Shown piece after piece: positions 7,419 to 15,683 of a DNA stretch of 64,000 nt (positions within the stretch are counted from its first letter, which is position 1; every line of letters starts with the position of its first letter). The position numbers were made by a program, and so were the translations under genes. Source of the DNA: an uncultured Paludibaculum sp. (GTDB lineage: Bacteria; Acidobacteriota; Terriglobia; Bryobacterales; Bryobacteraceae); the NCBI RefSeq assembly GCF_963665245.1, contig NZ_OY762267.1, forward strand, positions 3,444,001 to 3,508,000. Reading direction: 5' to 3'. A model generated the notes under the pieces. It did no database searches. It saw only the letters and a list, made by a program, of their open reading frames with translations, and was not told the origin of the DNA.

Positions 7419-9045
7419 CCGCAGTTGGGCCCTCTACCAGATGATCCCACTGGCGGTGGAGGCGTCGGGCTTGACTGAGTGCCATGGGCAGGCAGTGCCG
7501 AATGGTGATCGCCTCGGGGCCGACATCCACCTCGTTGATCAGCAGGCGGACTATCCGCTGCCGTTCCCCAATATCCATCGATTCCGCCCGCAACCGCAAT
7601 CGAGCCTGAAATGGAGCCAAGCCCTCGACCATGTGCAGATAACGCTGCTGATCGGCCACGGCCGTTTCAATCGCCTGTAGTTCTGCCTGGACTGCTCCAT
7701 GCTGCTAGCGGAGCGGCTCCGTCCGTTTTCTCAGTTCATCGAGAGTCAACAGATTCCCCTGATAGGCGGTCAACAGCCGCTCCATGCTCTTTTCCACCAG
7801 TGCATGCTCTCGCATCAGATGCTGCCAGCGTTGCTGCGCCGCGTCCGCCTCTTTGGCCTCTTCCAACCGCCGGGTGAGCTCGGCCTCCAGCAGAGTTGGA
7901 TCCTCCAGCAACCGGATCACTTCGCCCCAAACCACACCATCCAACTAGTCTTGGCGGACAGTCCGACACTCGCAGACCCTGTGCTTGCACTGCCGCCAGG
8001 TGCCCGAGCCGAGGCAGCGGTAGTAAGGCAGCTTCTGTTTGCTGGTGCGGCTCGCGCTCCGATATAGGCCGTATCCGCAGCGTTCGCACACCAACATGCT
8101 CTGCAGAAGACTGGGTTCGATAGTGCGACGCAGGGAGAACCGTTTGTTGGCTTCCAATCGTTCTGGCGCCAGCGCAAACACCGTTTCGCTGATGAGCGAC
8201 GGAACGTCGGTCTCGATCCATTCCTGCCGTGGCTGCGCCTGGCTGGCGCTACTCCGGTTGCAGTAGCCGCCCCTCCGGCGCAGTGGCCGTGTGATCCGCT
8301 GCCGCGGTTTGCGTTCGGTCTTGCCGAAACACGCTTTGCCAACATACGCCGGATTGCGCAGCATCGCCCACACTTTGCTGCGGTCCCAACGTGAATTGCC
8401 TGTGCGCGTGGCGACTGCCTGTTCATTCAAGGAACGAGTAATGGCGCCAATGCCTAGATGCCGCACCGTGAACATCTCATAGACCATGCGCACGACCGTC
8501 GCCTCGGCTTCGATCACTTCATAATAGGCATTGCCGACATCACTCTTCTTCACGTAACGATACCCGTGCGGCGCGCTCGACAACACGTTCAATGACCCCT
8601 ACCTGGCACGATGACGCTTGCCGCGGCACGTTCGTTCGATGATCTGGCCCGTTCGTACTCGGCGATCATGCCTTGTACTTGCGCCAGTAATTGCTCCTCC
8701 AGAGTGGTAGCCGGTGGTGACTTGACGAAGATCACCTCGGCTCCGTTCCGATGAAACTCCTCGGTCAGCAGGATCTGGTATGCGTATTTGCGGCTCAACT
8801 GGTCTGGCGATAACACTAGCACGGTGTCGATCTGGCCCTCGGCCACGCGATCACGCAGACGTCCAAGCCCGGCCGCACCAGAGACTGGCTCCACTAAGGC
8901 CTTCGTCGAGGAGGCGCCACTCGTTGGAAACGGTCCAGTTCTGGCTGGCTGCATGCTCCAGCAGGACCGCCGTTTGACTGGCAATGGTCGCCTGCTCCTT
9001 CTGCCGTTCCGAGGACACACGCGCGGAGATCTCCACCGGTTTCAT
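7400..9045 (-). pseudogene. Large serine recombinase, broken by frameshifts and stops
   Basis: Pieces in order on the minus strand form a large serine recombinase. The N-terminal resolvase domain begins MKPVEISARVSSERQKEQ, with the nucleophile Ser in RVSSERQ, and continues as VLVLSPDQLSRKYAYQ. The recombinase domain includes PHGYRYVKK and WDRSKVWAMLRNPAYVGK, followed by a zinc-ribbon CERCGYGLYR..YYRC and a coiled coil. A net frameshift lies near 8880, a second near 8655, and in-frame stops near 8600, 7945 and 7705. It would have catalysed integration or excision of its element but is now inactive. The exact 3' end is uncertain because the frame runs into the terminal repeat. Confidence 0.8.
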
Positions 9046-9160
9046 AATTCATCTCTGGGCAGTGGCCGGGGATTTCGCCCCGCCTCTCGGGCACGAGTAC
9101 CTGGCAGGCCTGCCGGAATTTCCCCGGCTGCAAACGATCTAGGCGATACTCCAACTGCAC
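8894..9160 (-). CDS. Short frame overlapping the recombinase start
   Basis: An 88-codon frame starting at GTG 9160, beginning VQLEYRLDRLQPGKFRQACQ, lies between the HTH gene and the recombinase and overlaps the first 150 nt of the recombinase. Only the first ~25 residues look protein-like (a short amphipathic helix followed by VLVPER). I recall similar short frames before recombinases of this kind but cannot name a family. It may be a coupling peptide or an eroded gene. Confidence 0.35.
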   Translation of the reverse strand: MQLEYRLDRLQPGKFRQACQVLVPERRGEIPGHCPEMNYETGGDLRACVLGTAEGAGDHCQSNGGPAGACSQPELDRFQRVAPPRRRP

Positions 9161-9182
9161 GCGATAGGCTGGCCGCCGGCCC

Positions 9183-9509
9183 TCAGCCAGGGACCCCTCG
9201 CCGGAACAGCGCCCAGAGCGCCTGACTGGCAATGTGGCTGAGTGTCTGCTCTGTCGGCTCGGCGTACTGATGCAGCCTGACAACCAGGGACCGGGGGAGT
9301 TTGACCGTGAACACCACCTTGGCATCGACCGCGTCCAAAGGTGCATTGAGTCTTCGAGCCTGTTCCACGTAGCGATACGCCTGGCGGGTGGAGATGCCGG
9401 TAGCCTCGATCAGCCGTTGGATGACCTCCCTCGGGGACAGCACAAGTTGCAGCCAGTCGAAGGCGAGATTGAGGCGCTCGACTCGGTGGGTCGTATCCGC
9501 CCTTGGCAT
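9183..9509 (-). CDS. Small helix-turn-helix protein of the recombinase element
   Basis: A 108-aa protein with a helix-turn-helix near residues 35-52 (IEATGISTRQAYRYVEQA) and a second half resembling a ribbon-helix-helix or antitoxin-like fold (VVFTVKLPRSLVVRLHQYA). It is the first gene of the element and lies 82 nt inside the right terminal repeat. The ATG at 9509 is chosen; another ATG at 9546 is in a different frame. Likely roles are repressor of the recombinase or accessory DNA-binding factor; this is inference from position and motif. It is intact. Confidence 0.6.
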   Translation of the reverse strand: MPRADTTHRVERLNLAFDWLQLVLSPREVIQRLIEATGISTRQAYRYVEQARRLNAPLDAVDAKVVFTVKLPRSLVVRLHQYAEPTEQTLSHIASQALWALFRRGVPG

Positions 9510-9591
9510 ATGCCATAAAGATACTACTGTATATGGCAGACATCAAGAGATTTTACTTTTCCTGCGAACCTTGACCACGTGCTCAAACTCA

Positions 9592-9613
9592 AAGTTCGCT
9601 TTTGCGTTCGGGG
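9592..9613 (-). repeat. Terminal inverted repeat, right end of recombinase element
   Basis: Inverted copy of 7397-7418 with one mismatch. Reverse-transcriptase coding (GESSPLLANLF) resumes immediately after it. Confidence 0.75.
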
Positions 9614-10285
9614 CGAGAGCAGCCCTCTGTTGGCCAATCTGTTTCTGCATTATGCCTTTGATCGGTGGATGACGAAGCGGCATCGGCAGTCGCCGTTTGA
9701 ACGTTTCGCCGATGATGCCATCGTGGGACGGAAGTGGAAGCCCAGGAGGTTCGGGTAGCTATATCCCCGCGATTGCAGGAATGTGGGCGGGAGCTTCATC
9801 CCAAGAAGCCGAAGGTTGTCTATGGCAGGGATGATGACCGGCGGAGGACGTATCCGAACGAGAAGTTCGATTTTCTGGACTATACATTTCGGTCGCGGAG
9901 ATCGAAGTACCGCAAGGGGAAGTACTTCATCAACTTCAGTCCGGCAGTTTTTGACAAGGCGGTGGACGGGATCCGGGCGGAGATTCGACCCTGGAATCCG
10001 CATCTTCGCAGTGACAAGTCAATCGAGGACCTGTCGCGGATGTTCAACCCGATCATCCGGGCGTGGCTTCGGTATTACGGGCGGTTTTACCGATCGGCAC
10101 TCTATCCGCCGATGCGTCAATTGGATCGATCACTAGACTGTTGGGCTCACCGGAAATACAAGAAGCTGCGAGGGCATTTGCGCAGGGCGACAAATTGGGT
10201 CGCGCGTATCTCGAGACGCGATCCGAAGTTGTGGGCGCACTACCAGATGGGAGTGCGGCGTGGTTCCATGGCGGGAGCCGTGTGA
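9614..10285 (+). pseudogene. Group II intron reverse transcriptase 1, C-side fragment
   Basis: This continues the fragment at 7287-7396. It reads SPLLANLFLHYAFDRWM, then the active-site motif as FADD (usually YADD), then after a frameshift near 9730 HPKKPKVVY, YPNEKFDFLDYTF and the maturase X domain DLSRMFNPIIRAWLRYYG, ending MGVRRGSMAGAV at TGA 10285. Order and spacing match group II intron maturases. The recombinase insertion and the frameshift inactivate it. Domain V/VI RNA follows directly. Confidence 0.85.
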
Positions 10286-10347
10286 GCTGAGAGGTTCAAG
10301 TACGGTTCTGAGAGAGGCTCAGGGTGAGACTCCCCGGACCTACTCAC
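10284..10347 (+). ncRNA. Group II intron 1, 3' RNA domains V and VI
   Basis: Directly after the maturase stop is a GAGCTG..CGGTTC hairpin, a shortened domain V with the AGC triad in its 5' arm. A domain VI-like stem follows, GGTGAG pairing with CTCACC at 10341-10346, which would be the intron 3' end. Domain V looks shorter than usual, so it may be damaged. Confidence 0.6.
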
Positions 10348-10918
10348 CGCAATGCGTGTGTCCGCAGCCGCTGGTCCTGGGAAGGAGTGATGGAGAGCAT
10401 CACGCGATTCATCACGACGAAGCGCAAGGTCAATGAACAGATGAGCGCCGTAGCGAGGCCTTGGGAGCGGAAGCATCTGGTCTTCAGCTTCACGAAGGCA
10501 GGCGTACCCCAGCGGCGGATCGACCCGAAGGCGGTGGACCGGTTCAAGGAGCGGGTTCGGGAAAGGACGCGCCGGACGCGCGGTGTCAGCATCGAACGGA
10601 TGGCCGAGGAACTGAGCCGCTACTTGCGAGGCTGGATCGGCTATTTCGGAAGGTATGAAACGCTGTCGATGCTGCAGGGCCTTGAGTTGGCCAGCGTAGG
10701 CTGCGAGCTGCGATCTGGAAGTAGTGGTAGCGAGGCTCGGTGCGATACGTCGAATTGCGGAGACGGGACGTGGGCAAAGACCTCGCCACGAAAACGGCGG
10801 GCAGCGTTCATGGCTCGTGGAGGCTCGCCAACGGCCCGGCACTCGCACGTGCGCTGCCCAATGCTTACTTCGACGCGTTCGGGAATCCGAGATCGATTGT
10901 CTGCCGATAGCTCAACCC
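10347..10918 (+). pseudogene. Group II intron reverse transcriptase 2, C-terminal fragment
   Basis: The frame starts in the middle of a second, different maturase: NACVRSR and VMESITRFITTK, then VNEQMSAVARPWERK, the RTRRTRGVSIERMAEELSRY region and LRGWIGYFGR. Near 10690 the frame shifts, and WRLANGPALARALPNAYFD, the family C-terminus, is read in another frame that also has stops. In intact relatives CNxYVRSR directly follows the YADD active site, so intron 1 appears to have inserted at that point. Its N-terminal half is absent. Confidence 0.8.
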
Positions 10919-10919
10919 G

Positions 10920-10960
10920 CCGAACCGCCCGGTGCGGACCCGTACGCCGGATGGTGTGAC
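10920..10960 (+). ncRNA. Group II intron 2, domain V RNA
   Basis: After the stop of reverse transcriptase 2 the sequence AACCGCCCGGTGCGGACC with its pairing strand CGTACGCCGGATGG forms the long hairpin typical of domain V of bacterial group II introns of the maturase type seen here. Only the 3' part of the intron remains. Confidence 0.6.
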
Positions 10961-11052
10961 AGGGAAAGCTCTTGAGCGCCTACCTATGCCGATCATGCCG
11001 ATGCCCCTTTGGTTGGCGCCTATAATGGTCGGGAGGACCGATTAGGAGCATC

Positions 11053-12288
11053 GTGGCACGCATAGCCTTTTTCGTCGACGCTGAGTATGGTCATCTCGCC
11101 GCAACTTTCGAAATAGCCGGATATCTGAAAGATCAAGGGCACCAGATCGCATATTTCGCCACGACTGCCGCGGAAGCAATGATTCGGGAGCAGGGCTTCG
11201 ATTTCGTCCCCATCCTGACGAGTCTGCGCGGCGGTCGCTTCGCGCCGCGACTAGAGTCGCTGCTGGAGCTGAACGCGGAGGGAAGTCCGGCCCTCCTCAC
11301 GCCAGCGTCCTTGTGTGCGGCGCTGATCTCGGACGAAGCGCTCGATGCAGTCGTCGACAGTTTTCAGCCGGACCTCTTCATCACACTCTCGCTGTTCTGC
11401 ACGGAAGGGGTGATCCTCAAGTACCGCTATCTGAAGCCTGTGGTCCTCCTCCGATCGCACTGTGTGTCGTTGCGCCGCCGAACGGCGGCCAGACACATCG
11501 TCGCGGCGCGAACTCAATTCCTCAGTCCCCAGGGCACTCGGCAGTTGCTGGAGATGTTGAACCAGGCCGGCCCAGACGTCAGAGACGCTTCCGGCGTCGC
11601 TGAACTCGTGCTAAGGATGCCCGAACTCGTGGTCCTGCCTGAGGGCTTCGCGAACATCCCCGGCGACAGCGAGCAGGATGGCGTCTTCTACGTGGGAGGA
11701 TGGACGGCTCGCTCCAAGCACTGGTCCACACATCCGCTCATCGAGCGGCTGGATCCTTCGCGCAAACTGATCTATTGTTCACTTGGCAGCCAGTACTATC
11801 CGGACGGCGAAAGTATCACGCTGTTCCAGTCTCTGATCGACGTGGTCGCGGAAAAGGAGGATTGGGAAGCGGTAATATCGATCGGAAGACTGGACCCCGA
11901 GCAACTGCAGAGGCGGTCTGCCTCTGTTCATCTGGTTCCGTGGGCGCCGCAGTTGGCTGTGCTGGCGCGCAGCGCCGCCATGATCTCCCACGGAGGCTCC
12001 GGCACTGTCGCTCAATGCATCCTGAGTGGTGTTCCGGTTGTGATCTTCCCGGTAAATCGAGACAATTTCGACTGCGCCGATCTTGTCGTGCGACGAGGGC
12101 TCGGCCTACGGGGGAATCTGAAAGAGGCATCGCCGAGCGCGATTCGCTACCTTCTCGATACGGTTCTTGGCAAGGACAGTTTCCGAACCCGCGCGGCCGA
12201 AGTGGCTGAGAAATTCCGGCGACTGGGTCCGGAACCTGCGCTCCGGATAATCGAAGCGGCGCTGAATGCCGGTGCGGACCAAGCCTAG
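11053..12288 (+). CDS. GT1-family (UGT/MGT-like) glycosyltransferase
   Basis: A 411-aa GT-B-fold enzyme that transfers a sugar from a nucleotide-sugar donor to a small molecule. The N-terminus (FFVDAEYGHLAATFEIAGYL) is the acceptor-side Rossmann domain with the usual GH. The C-terminal donor-binding block reads WAPQLAVLARSAAMISHGGSGTVAQCILSG, then PVVIFPVNRDNFDCA, close to the UGT signature. The GTG start at 11053 has AGGAG 6 nt upstream. It is intact and stands alone between mobile-element relics. It could decorate the NRPS product, but nothing in the sequence fixes the acceptor; a free-standing detoxification role is possible. Confidence 0.87.
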   Translation: MARIAFFVDAEYGHLAATFEIAGYLKDQGHQIAYFATTAAEAMIREQGFDFVPILTSLRGGRFAPRLESLLELNAEGSPALLTPASLCAALISDEALDAVVDSFQPDLFITLSLFCTEGVILKYRYLKPVVLLRSHCVSLRRRTAARHIVAARTQFLSPQGTRQLLEMLNQAGPDVRDASGVAELVLRMPELVVLPEGFANIPGDSEQDGVFYVGGWTARSKHWSTHPLIERLDPSRKLIYCSLGSQYYPDGESITLFQSLIDVVAEKEDWEAVISIGRLDPEQLQRRSASVHLVPWAPQLAVLARSAAMISHGGSGTVAQCILSGVPVVIFPVNRDNFDCADLVVRRGLGLRGNLKEASPSAIRYLLDTVLGKDSFRTRAAEVAEKFRRLGPEPALRIIEAALNAGADQA

Positions 12289-12305
12289 GTCTTTGACCAC
12301 TTAGC

Positions 12306-12735
12306 AAGATTCCGTTGGTAGCCGAACTTCGTGCGAACTGCTTGGCGGGTGAACTTCCATCTAATGCGGGCCGGTCGCAGTTGGCTTTGGTATTTCAGAA
12401 AATGACGATGGACGCCAATAGATCCAGTTCGGGAATGTGGCGGGTTACCCCGGCATTGTCGAGACACCAAGCCGAGTTCGATTTCGGCTTGGTTGAGCCA
12501 ACACCCGTGTTTGAGGGCGTCGTGCACATTCAGACGGCTCCAGACATAGCTACCCCTCTTGGCCGCCGAGGTGATCGGCAAGCGACTTACGGCAGTGAAT
12601 GTTGAGGTTGTCCATCACCATGTGGATCTCGCGAGCAAAAAGACAATGGGTCGACCAAGCGCTGGACGACTCGGGCGAATTCAGCTGCCGAGCGATTGGG
12701 CATGGCGCAGGAAGATCTTCAGACGGTCAGAGACC
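12306..12735 (-). pseudogene. IS630-family transposase relic
   Basis: On the minus strand, pieces in two frames give VMDNLNIH (second Asp of the DDE core) and HGCWLNQAEIELGLVSRQC, then IRWKFTRQAVRTKFGYQ, the C-terminal block of IS630-type transposases. A stop near 12560 and frame changes inactivate it, and the N-terminal half is missing. Confidence 0.75.
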
Positions 12736-12739
12736 TAGC

Positions 12740-14053
12740 TTACCGACGAAACGCCCACCGGAGAATCTCGGCCGGCGGAGGCGTCTTACCCTGCATAAGG
12801 ATGCCTATTCGAAAGATCCGTCCGGCCAGCCAGACCATGGCCAGAGTCCAGCCCAACGCGCCAACCAATCCGACCCACGGTTGCCATATCGGTACGCCGC
12901 CTGGCAAGGCCTGGCGGAGCAACATCAGCATGGGCACGAAGGGCGGGATCAGCGACATCACCGTCGCGAGGCCAGTGTCGGAACTCATCAGCATCGGCAC
13001 TGACGTGAAGAAGGGAATCAGTACCGGCGAGAGCAGCAGCAAATTCAGATTCTGCGCGTCCTGGGGCGAGCTGCACGCGGCCCCCAAAGCGGCTGCAAGA
13101 GCGCAGAGCATCGTGATCTCCAGGACCAGATACAGGTAGAACCACGGAAGCAGGGTAATGGAGACCATTCCCATCATTCCGAGGCCATTCAGCATGAGGG
13201 TGCCGCCCACAATATAAAACGAAGCGCTCGTCAGGGAGACGGCTATCGCCCCCACCACTTTGCCCGCCATCAACTGAAACGGCGTCACCGCGCCGAGGAG
13301 CATTTCATGTACGCGCTGCACCTTATCTTCCGCGATGCCCGTCAGCATCGGAGTGGCACCGGTCATCACGATCATCCCCATCAGCATCATTACGCTGAAC
13401 GGGATCGCGAAGGTGGAAGCGTCGCCTGTCTTCGTCGCCTCGACGATGGCGCCCGTTTTTGGGTCTTTCGTCAGAAGCCCGCGCCGTTGTAGCACAGCGG
13501 GGCTCAGCACTCTGTCCAGTTGGCTCTCGTCCATGCCTACCTGTGCGAGACGCACACGGCGGAGTCCGTCGTTGATGGGCCCTGACAGCCACCGGCGTGC
13601 GTCGTCTATGGCGTTCGGCTTCGAATAGTAGTTCACGCGGACTGCGCCGGACCCAACCTTGCCTTCACCATCCGCCGAAATTTCCAGGAAGGCGTACAAC
13701 GCACCGCTGCGGACGCGGTCGGAAAGAGACAACCGCTGCATGTCGGGGGCGGCTGGATCCGGATCAATCGAGGACAGCTCGAATTTTGGCCGCAGGCCGG
13801 CGCCCGGTCCGAAGTCCGACGTCTTGTCTCCTTCGCTTCGGGCGAGGGCTTCGGCGATAGGCGCGCTAGCGACACGCGTATGATCCACCACCGCGATGGC
13901 CCGCACCTTGCCGTCCGACTTGCCGCGAACGAGCGCCATCGCGATGAACCCACCTCCGAATATCAGTGGAGCAACGACCAGCCCGATCACAAAGGCTTTG
14001 CTTCGCACGGCGGCGAGATAGTCGCGTTTAGCGATGAGAAGGATGTTACGCAA
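12740..14053 (-). CDS. ABC-2-type transporter permease (NatB-like)
   Basis: A membrane subunit of about 437 aa. One N-terminal membrane segment (AFVIGLVVAPLIFGGGFIAMA) is followed by a long extracytoplasmic region of roughly 180 residues and about five C-terminal membrane segments starting at FAIPFSVMMLMGMIVM, the layout of NatB-like exporters. I place the start at TTG 14053 (LRNILLIAKRDY), which overlaps the ATPase stop by 8 nt; an upstream ATG at 14086 would overlap by 41 nt and add a poor N-terminus. It forms an operon with the ATPase. Likely an exporter; it might export the peptide or protect from it, but the substrate is unknown. Confidence 0.85.
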   Translation of the reverse strand: MRNILLIAKRDYLAAVRSKAFVIGLVVAPLIFGGGFIAMALVRGKSDGKVRAIAVVDHTRVASAPIAEALARSEGDKTSDFGPGAGLRPKFELSSIDPDPAAPDMQRLSLSDRVRSGALYAFLEISADGEGKVGSGAVRVNYYSKPNAIDDARRWLSGPINDGLRRVRLAQVGMDESQLDRVLSPAVLQRRGLLTKDPKTGAIVEATKTGDASTFAIPFSVMMLMGMIVMTGATPMLTGIAEDKVQRVHEMLLGAVTPFQLMAGKVVGAIAVSLTSASFYIVGGTLMLNGLGMMGMVSITLLPWFYLYLVLEITMLCALAAALGAACSSPQDAQNLNLLLLSPVLIPFFTSVPMLMSSDTGLATVMSLIPPFVPMLMLLRQALPGGVPIWQPWVGLVGALGWTLAMVWLAGRIFRIGILMQGKTPPPAEILRWAFRR

Positions 14054-14960
14054 CCTGCACCTCGGCTTCGGACTTGGCCGTCGCAATGCGAACGAAGATA
14101 TCGTGTAATGAGGGCCGAGCCACGGCGAAACTCTTCACCTCGCCATGGGAGATCGCCGCGTGCAGGATGGCCTGCGGATCGCTGCCTGGGGCCATTCGTA
14201 TCTCTTTCACCTGCCCGAGGTCGTTCACTGCCTCGACTCCCCTCAAAGACCTGAGTAATCCGGAATCGACGTTTGCGGAAAGGCGAACGATGTCGCTTCC
14301 GTACATTTCCTGAATGGAATCCAAGGTTCCGTCCAGAACCTTCTTGCCCTTCAGGATCATGAACACCCGGTCGCACATGAGTTCCGCAACGCCCATGTCG
14401 TGAGTGCTCAAGATGATCGTCGTGCCGCGCTTCCTCAGATCGAGAATCGCGGCGCGAACCTCGTCGGCGCTGACGGGATCGAGTCCGCTAAAGGGTTCGT
14501 CGAGAATCAACATCTTGGGCTGGGGGACAATGGCGGCGATCAACTGCACCTTCTGCGCCATGCCCTTGCTGAGCGTCCCCAATGGCTGCGAGGCGCAGTG
14601 CGCCAGTCCGAGCCGCTCGAGCCAGCTCTTCACCTCGTGTGTGACCTTCCGCTCGCTGCGCAGTTCGCCGTAGAACTCGAGCAAAGGAAGCACCGCCATT
14701 TTGCGGTATAGCCCTCGTTCCTCCGGTAGATATCCAATTAACTCGGACGACGGCCCCCGCATCTGGCGGCCGAAGACATGAATAGTCCCGCGGTCCGGGT
14801 AGAAGATATTCACGATCATCCGCATGGTCGTGGTCTTGCCAGAGCCGTTGGGTCCAACGAACCCGTGAATCGTCTGCTCGGGAACTACCAGAGAGAGATT
14901 GTCGACGGCGGTGACAGCGCCGAAGTCTTTCGTGACACTCTCGATACTCACTGCGTCCAT
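14046..14960 (-). CDS. ABC transporter ATP-binding protein (NatA-like)
   Basis: A 304-aa ATPase with Walker A GPNGSGKTT (36-44), signature LSKGM, Walker B MLILDEPFSGLDP and the switch His in STHDM. A C-terminal extension of about 80 residues resembles the DUF4162 region common in NatA-like export ATPases. It energises the permease encoded just downstream, with an 8-nt overlap. The ATG at 14960 has no strong ribosome-binding site. A perfect 7-bp inverted repeat lies 39-56 nt upstream and could be an operator. Confidence 0.9.
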   Translation of the reverse strand: MDAVSIESVTKDFGAVTAVDNLSLVVPEQTIHGFVGPNGSGKTTTMRMIVNIFYPDRGTIHVFGRQMRGPSSELIGYLPEERGLYRKMAVLPLLEFYGELRSERKVTHEVKSWLERLGLAHCASQPLGTLSKGMAQKVQLIAAIVPQPKMLILDEPFSGLDPVSADEVRAAILDLRKRGTTIILSTHDMGVAELMCDRVFMILKGKKVLDGTLDSIQEMYGSDIVRLSANVDSGLLRSLRGVEAVNDLGQVKEIRMAPGSDPQAILHAAISHGEVKSFAVARPSLHDIFVRIATAKSEAEVQVA

Positions 14961-14998
14961 CTAAATCTGGCTAGATTCTAGCATAAGGGAGCCAAAGT

Positions 14999-15016
14999 GA
15001 CGAAATATTTTTCGTC
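14999..15016. promoter_or_regulatory. Palindrome upstream of the ABC operon
   Basis: GACGAAA and TTTCGTC are perfect inverted arms around a 4-nt spacer, 39 nt before the ATPase start. A TAGAAT -10-like hexamer lies between it and the start codon on the minus strand. The position suits a repressor site. The rest of 14961-15239 shows nothing else recognisable. Confidence 0.4.
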
Positions 15017-15239
15017 GCGTGAGACCTTCGAGTTTAGGCTCGCCCCTTCACATTCCTGCACAGTGCCCTTTTTGCTATAGCGAAACATTCCGTTTTCGCA
15101 TTGATTCAGTCCTGGTTTGCTGCGGTTGGAACGGCTATCACTGATCGGCCTCCGCGGAGAGTCTGCGGCTTTATTACGTGGTCGACCATTCCTACCGCCT
15201 GGTGGCAGGCACCAGAGCGGGGCCGGAACGATGCGCTGC

Positions 15240-15658
15240 TGCAACTATATAGAAGACCTCAAGAACAAGCCGTGGAGATTCAACGCCAAAGAAGCCCGGG
15301 TCACCACTGACGAGCAAAGGGCTAAAGTCCTCACTCTCGCAACGGATTTGCCGCGCTTATGGCATGCTCCCGCCACACAGGCCAGAGACTGCAAACGGAT
15401 GTTACGGCTGCTCATCAAGAATATTACAGTCGAGAAACCGCCCAATCCGAGACAGCATCTGGTTCACATCCGGCGGCAGGGCGGCGCCTGTAGTGACGTT
15501 TGCGCGCGGCTGCCGCCCGGTATTGCTGACCGCGTGTGGCGTCCTGTCGCGGTTGTGGATCGCGTCCGGCATCTCGCCTAGAGTTTCTCGGACGGGGAGA
15601 TCGCCGATCGCCTCAATCAAGAAGCGCACGTCAGCACCTTGTGCAAACCCTTCACCGG
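15240..15658 (+). pseudogene. Serine recombinase C-terminal relic, left part
   Basis: The frame reads TTDEQRAKVLTLATDLPRLW and RDCKRMLRLLIKNITV, then after frame changes SFSDGEIADRLNQE and KPFTG, which is the order seen in the C-terminal part of large serine recombinases of soil bacteria. It differs from the recombinase at 7.4-9.0 kb. It is split by ISKra4 copy C at 15659; the last residues follow that copy. It is inactive. Confidence 0.7.
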
Positions 15659-15683
15659 GGGTGCGCGACATAGAAGTGGAAGA

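Larger units (their letters stand above)
7397..9613 (-). mobile_element. Serine-recombinase element with terminal inverted repeats
   Basis: A 2217-bp segment that splits the group II reverse transcriptase between GTPQGGV and SPLLAN. Its ends are 22-bp inverted repeats with one mismatch (7397-7418 and 9592-9613, outer end CCCCGAACGC). On the minus strand it carries, in order, a small helix-turn-helix protein, a short overlapping frame and a recombinase that is now broken. I see no clean target duplication. The bounds rest on the repeats and on the interrupted host gene, which agree. Confidence 0.75.

Noticed and set aside
12740..14086. ATG start of the ABC permease at 14086
   Set aside because: It would overlap the ATPase gene by 41 nt and add a Pro/Arg-rich N-terminus; TTG at 14053 gives the usual start and tight coupling.
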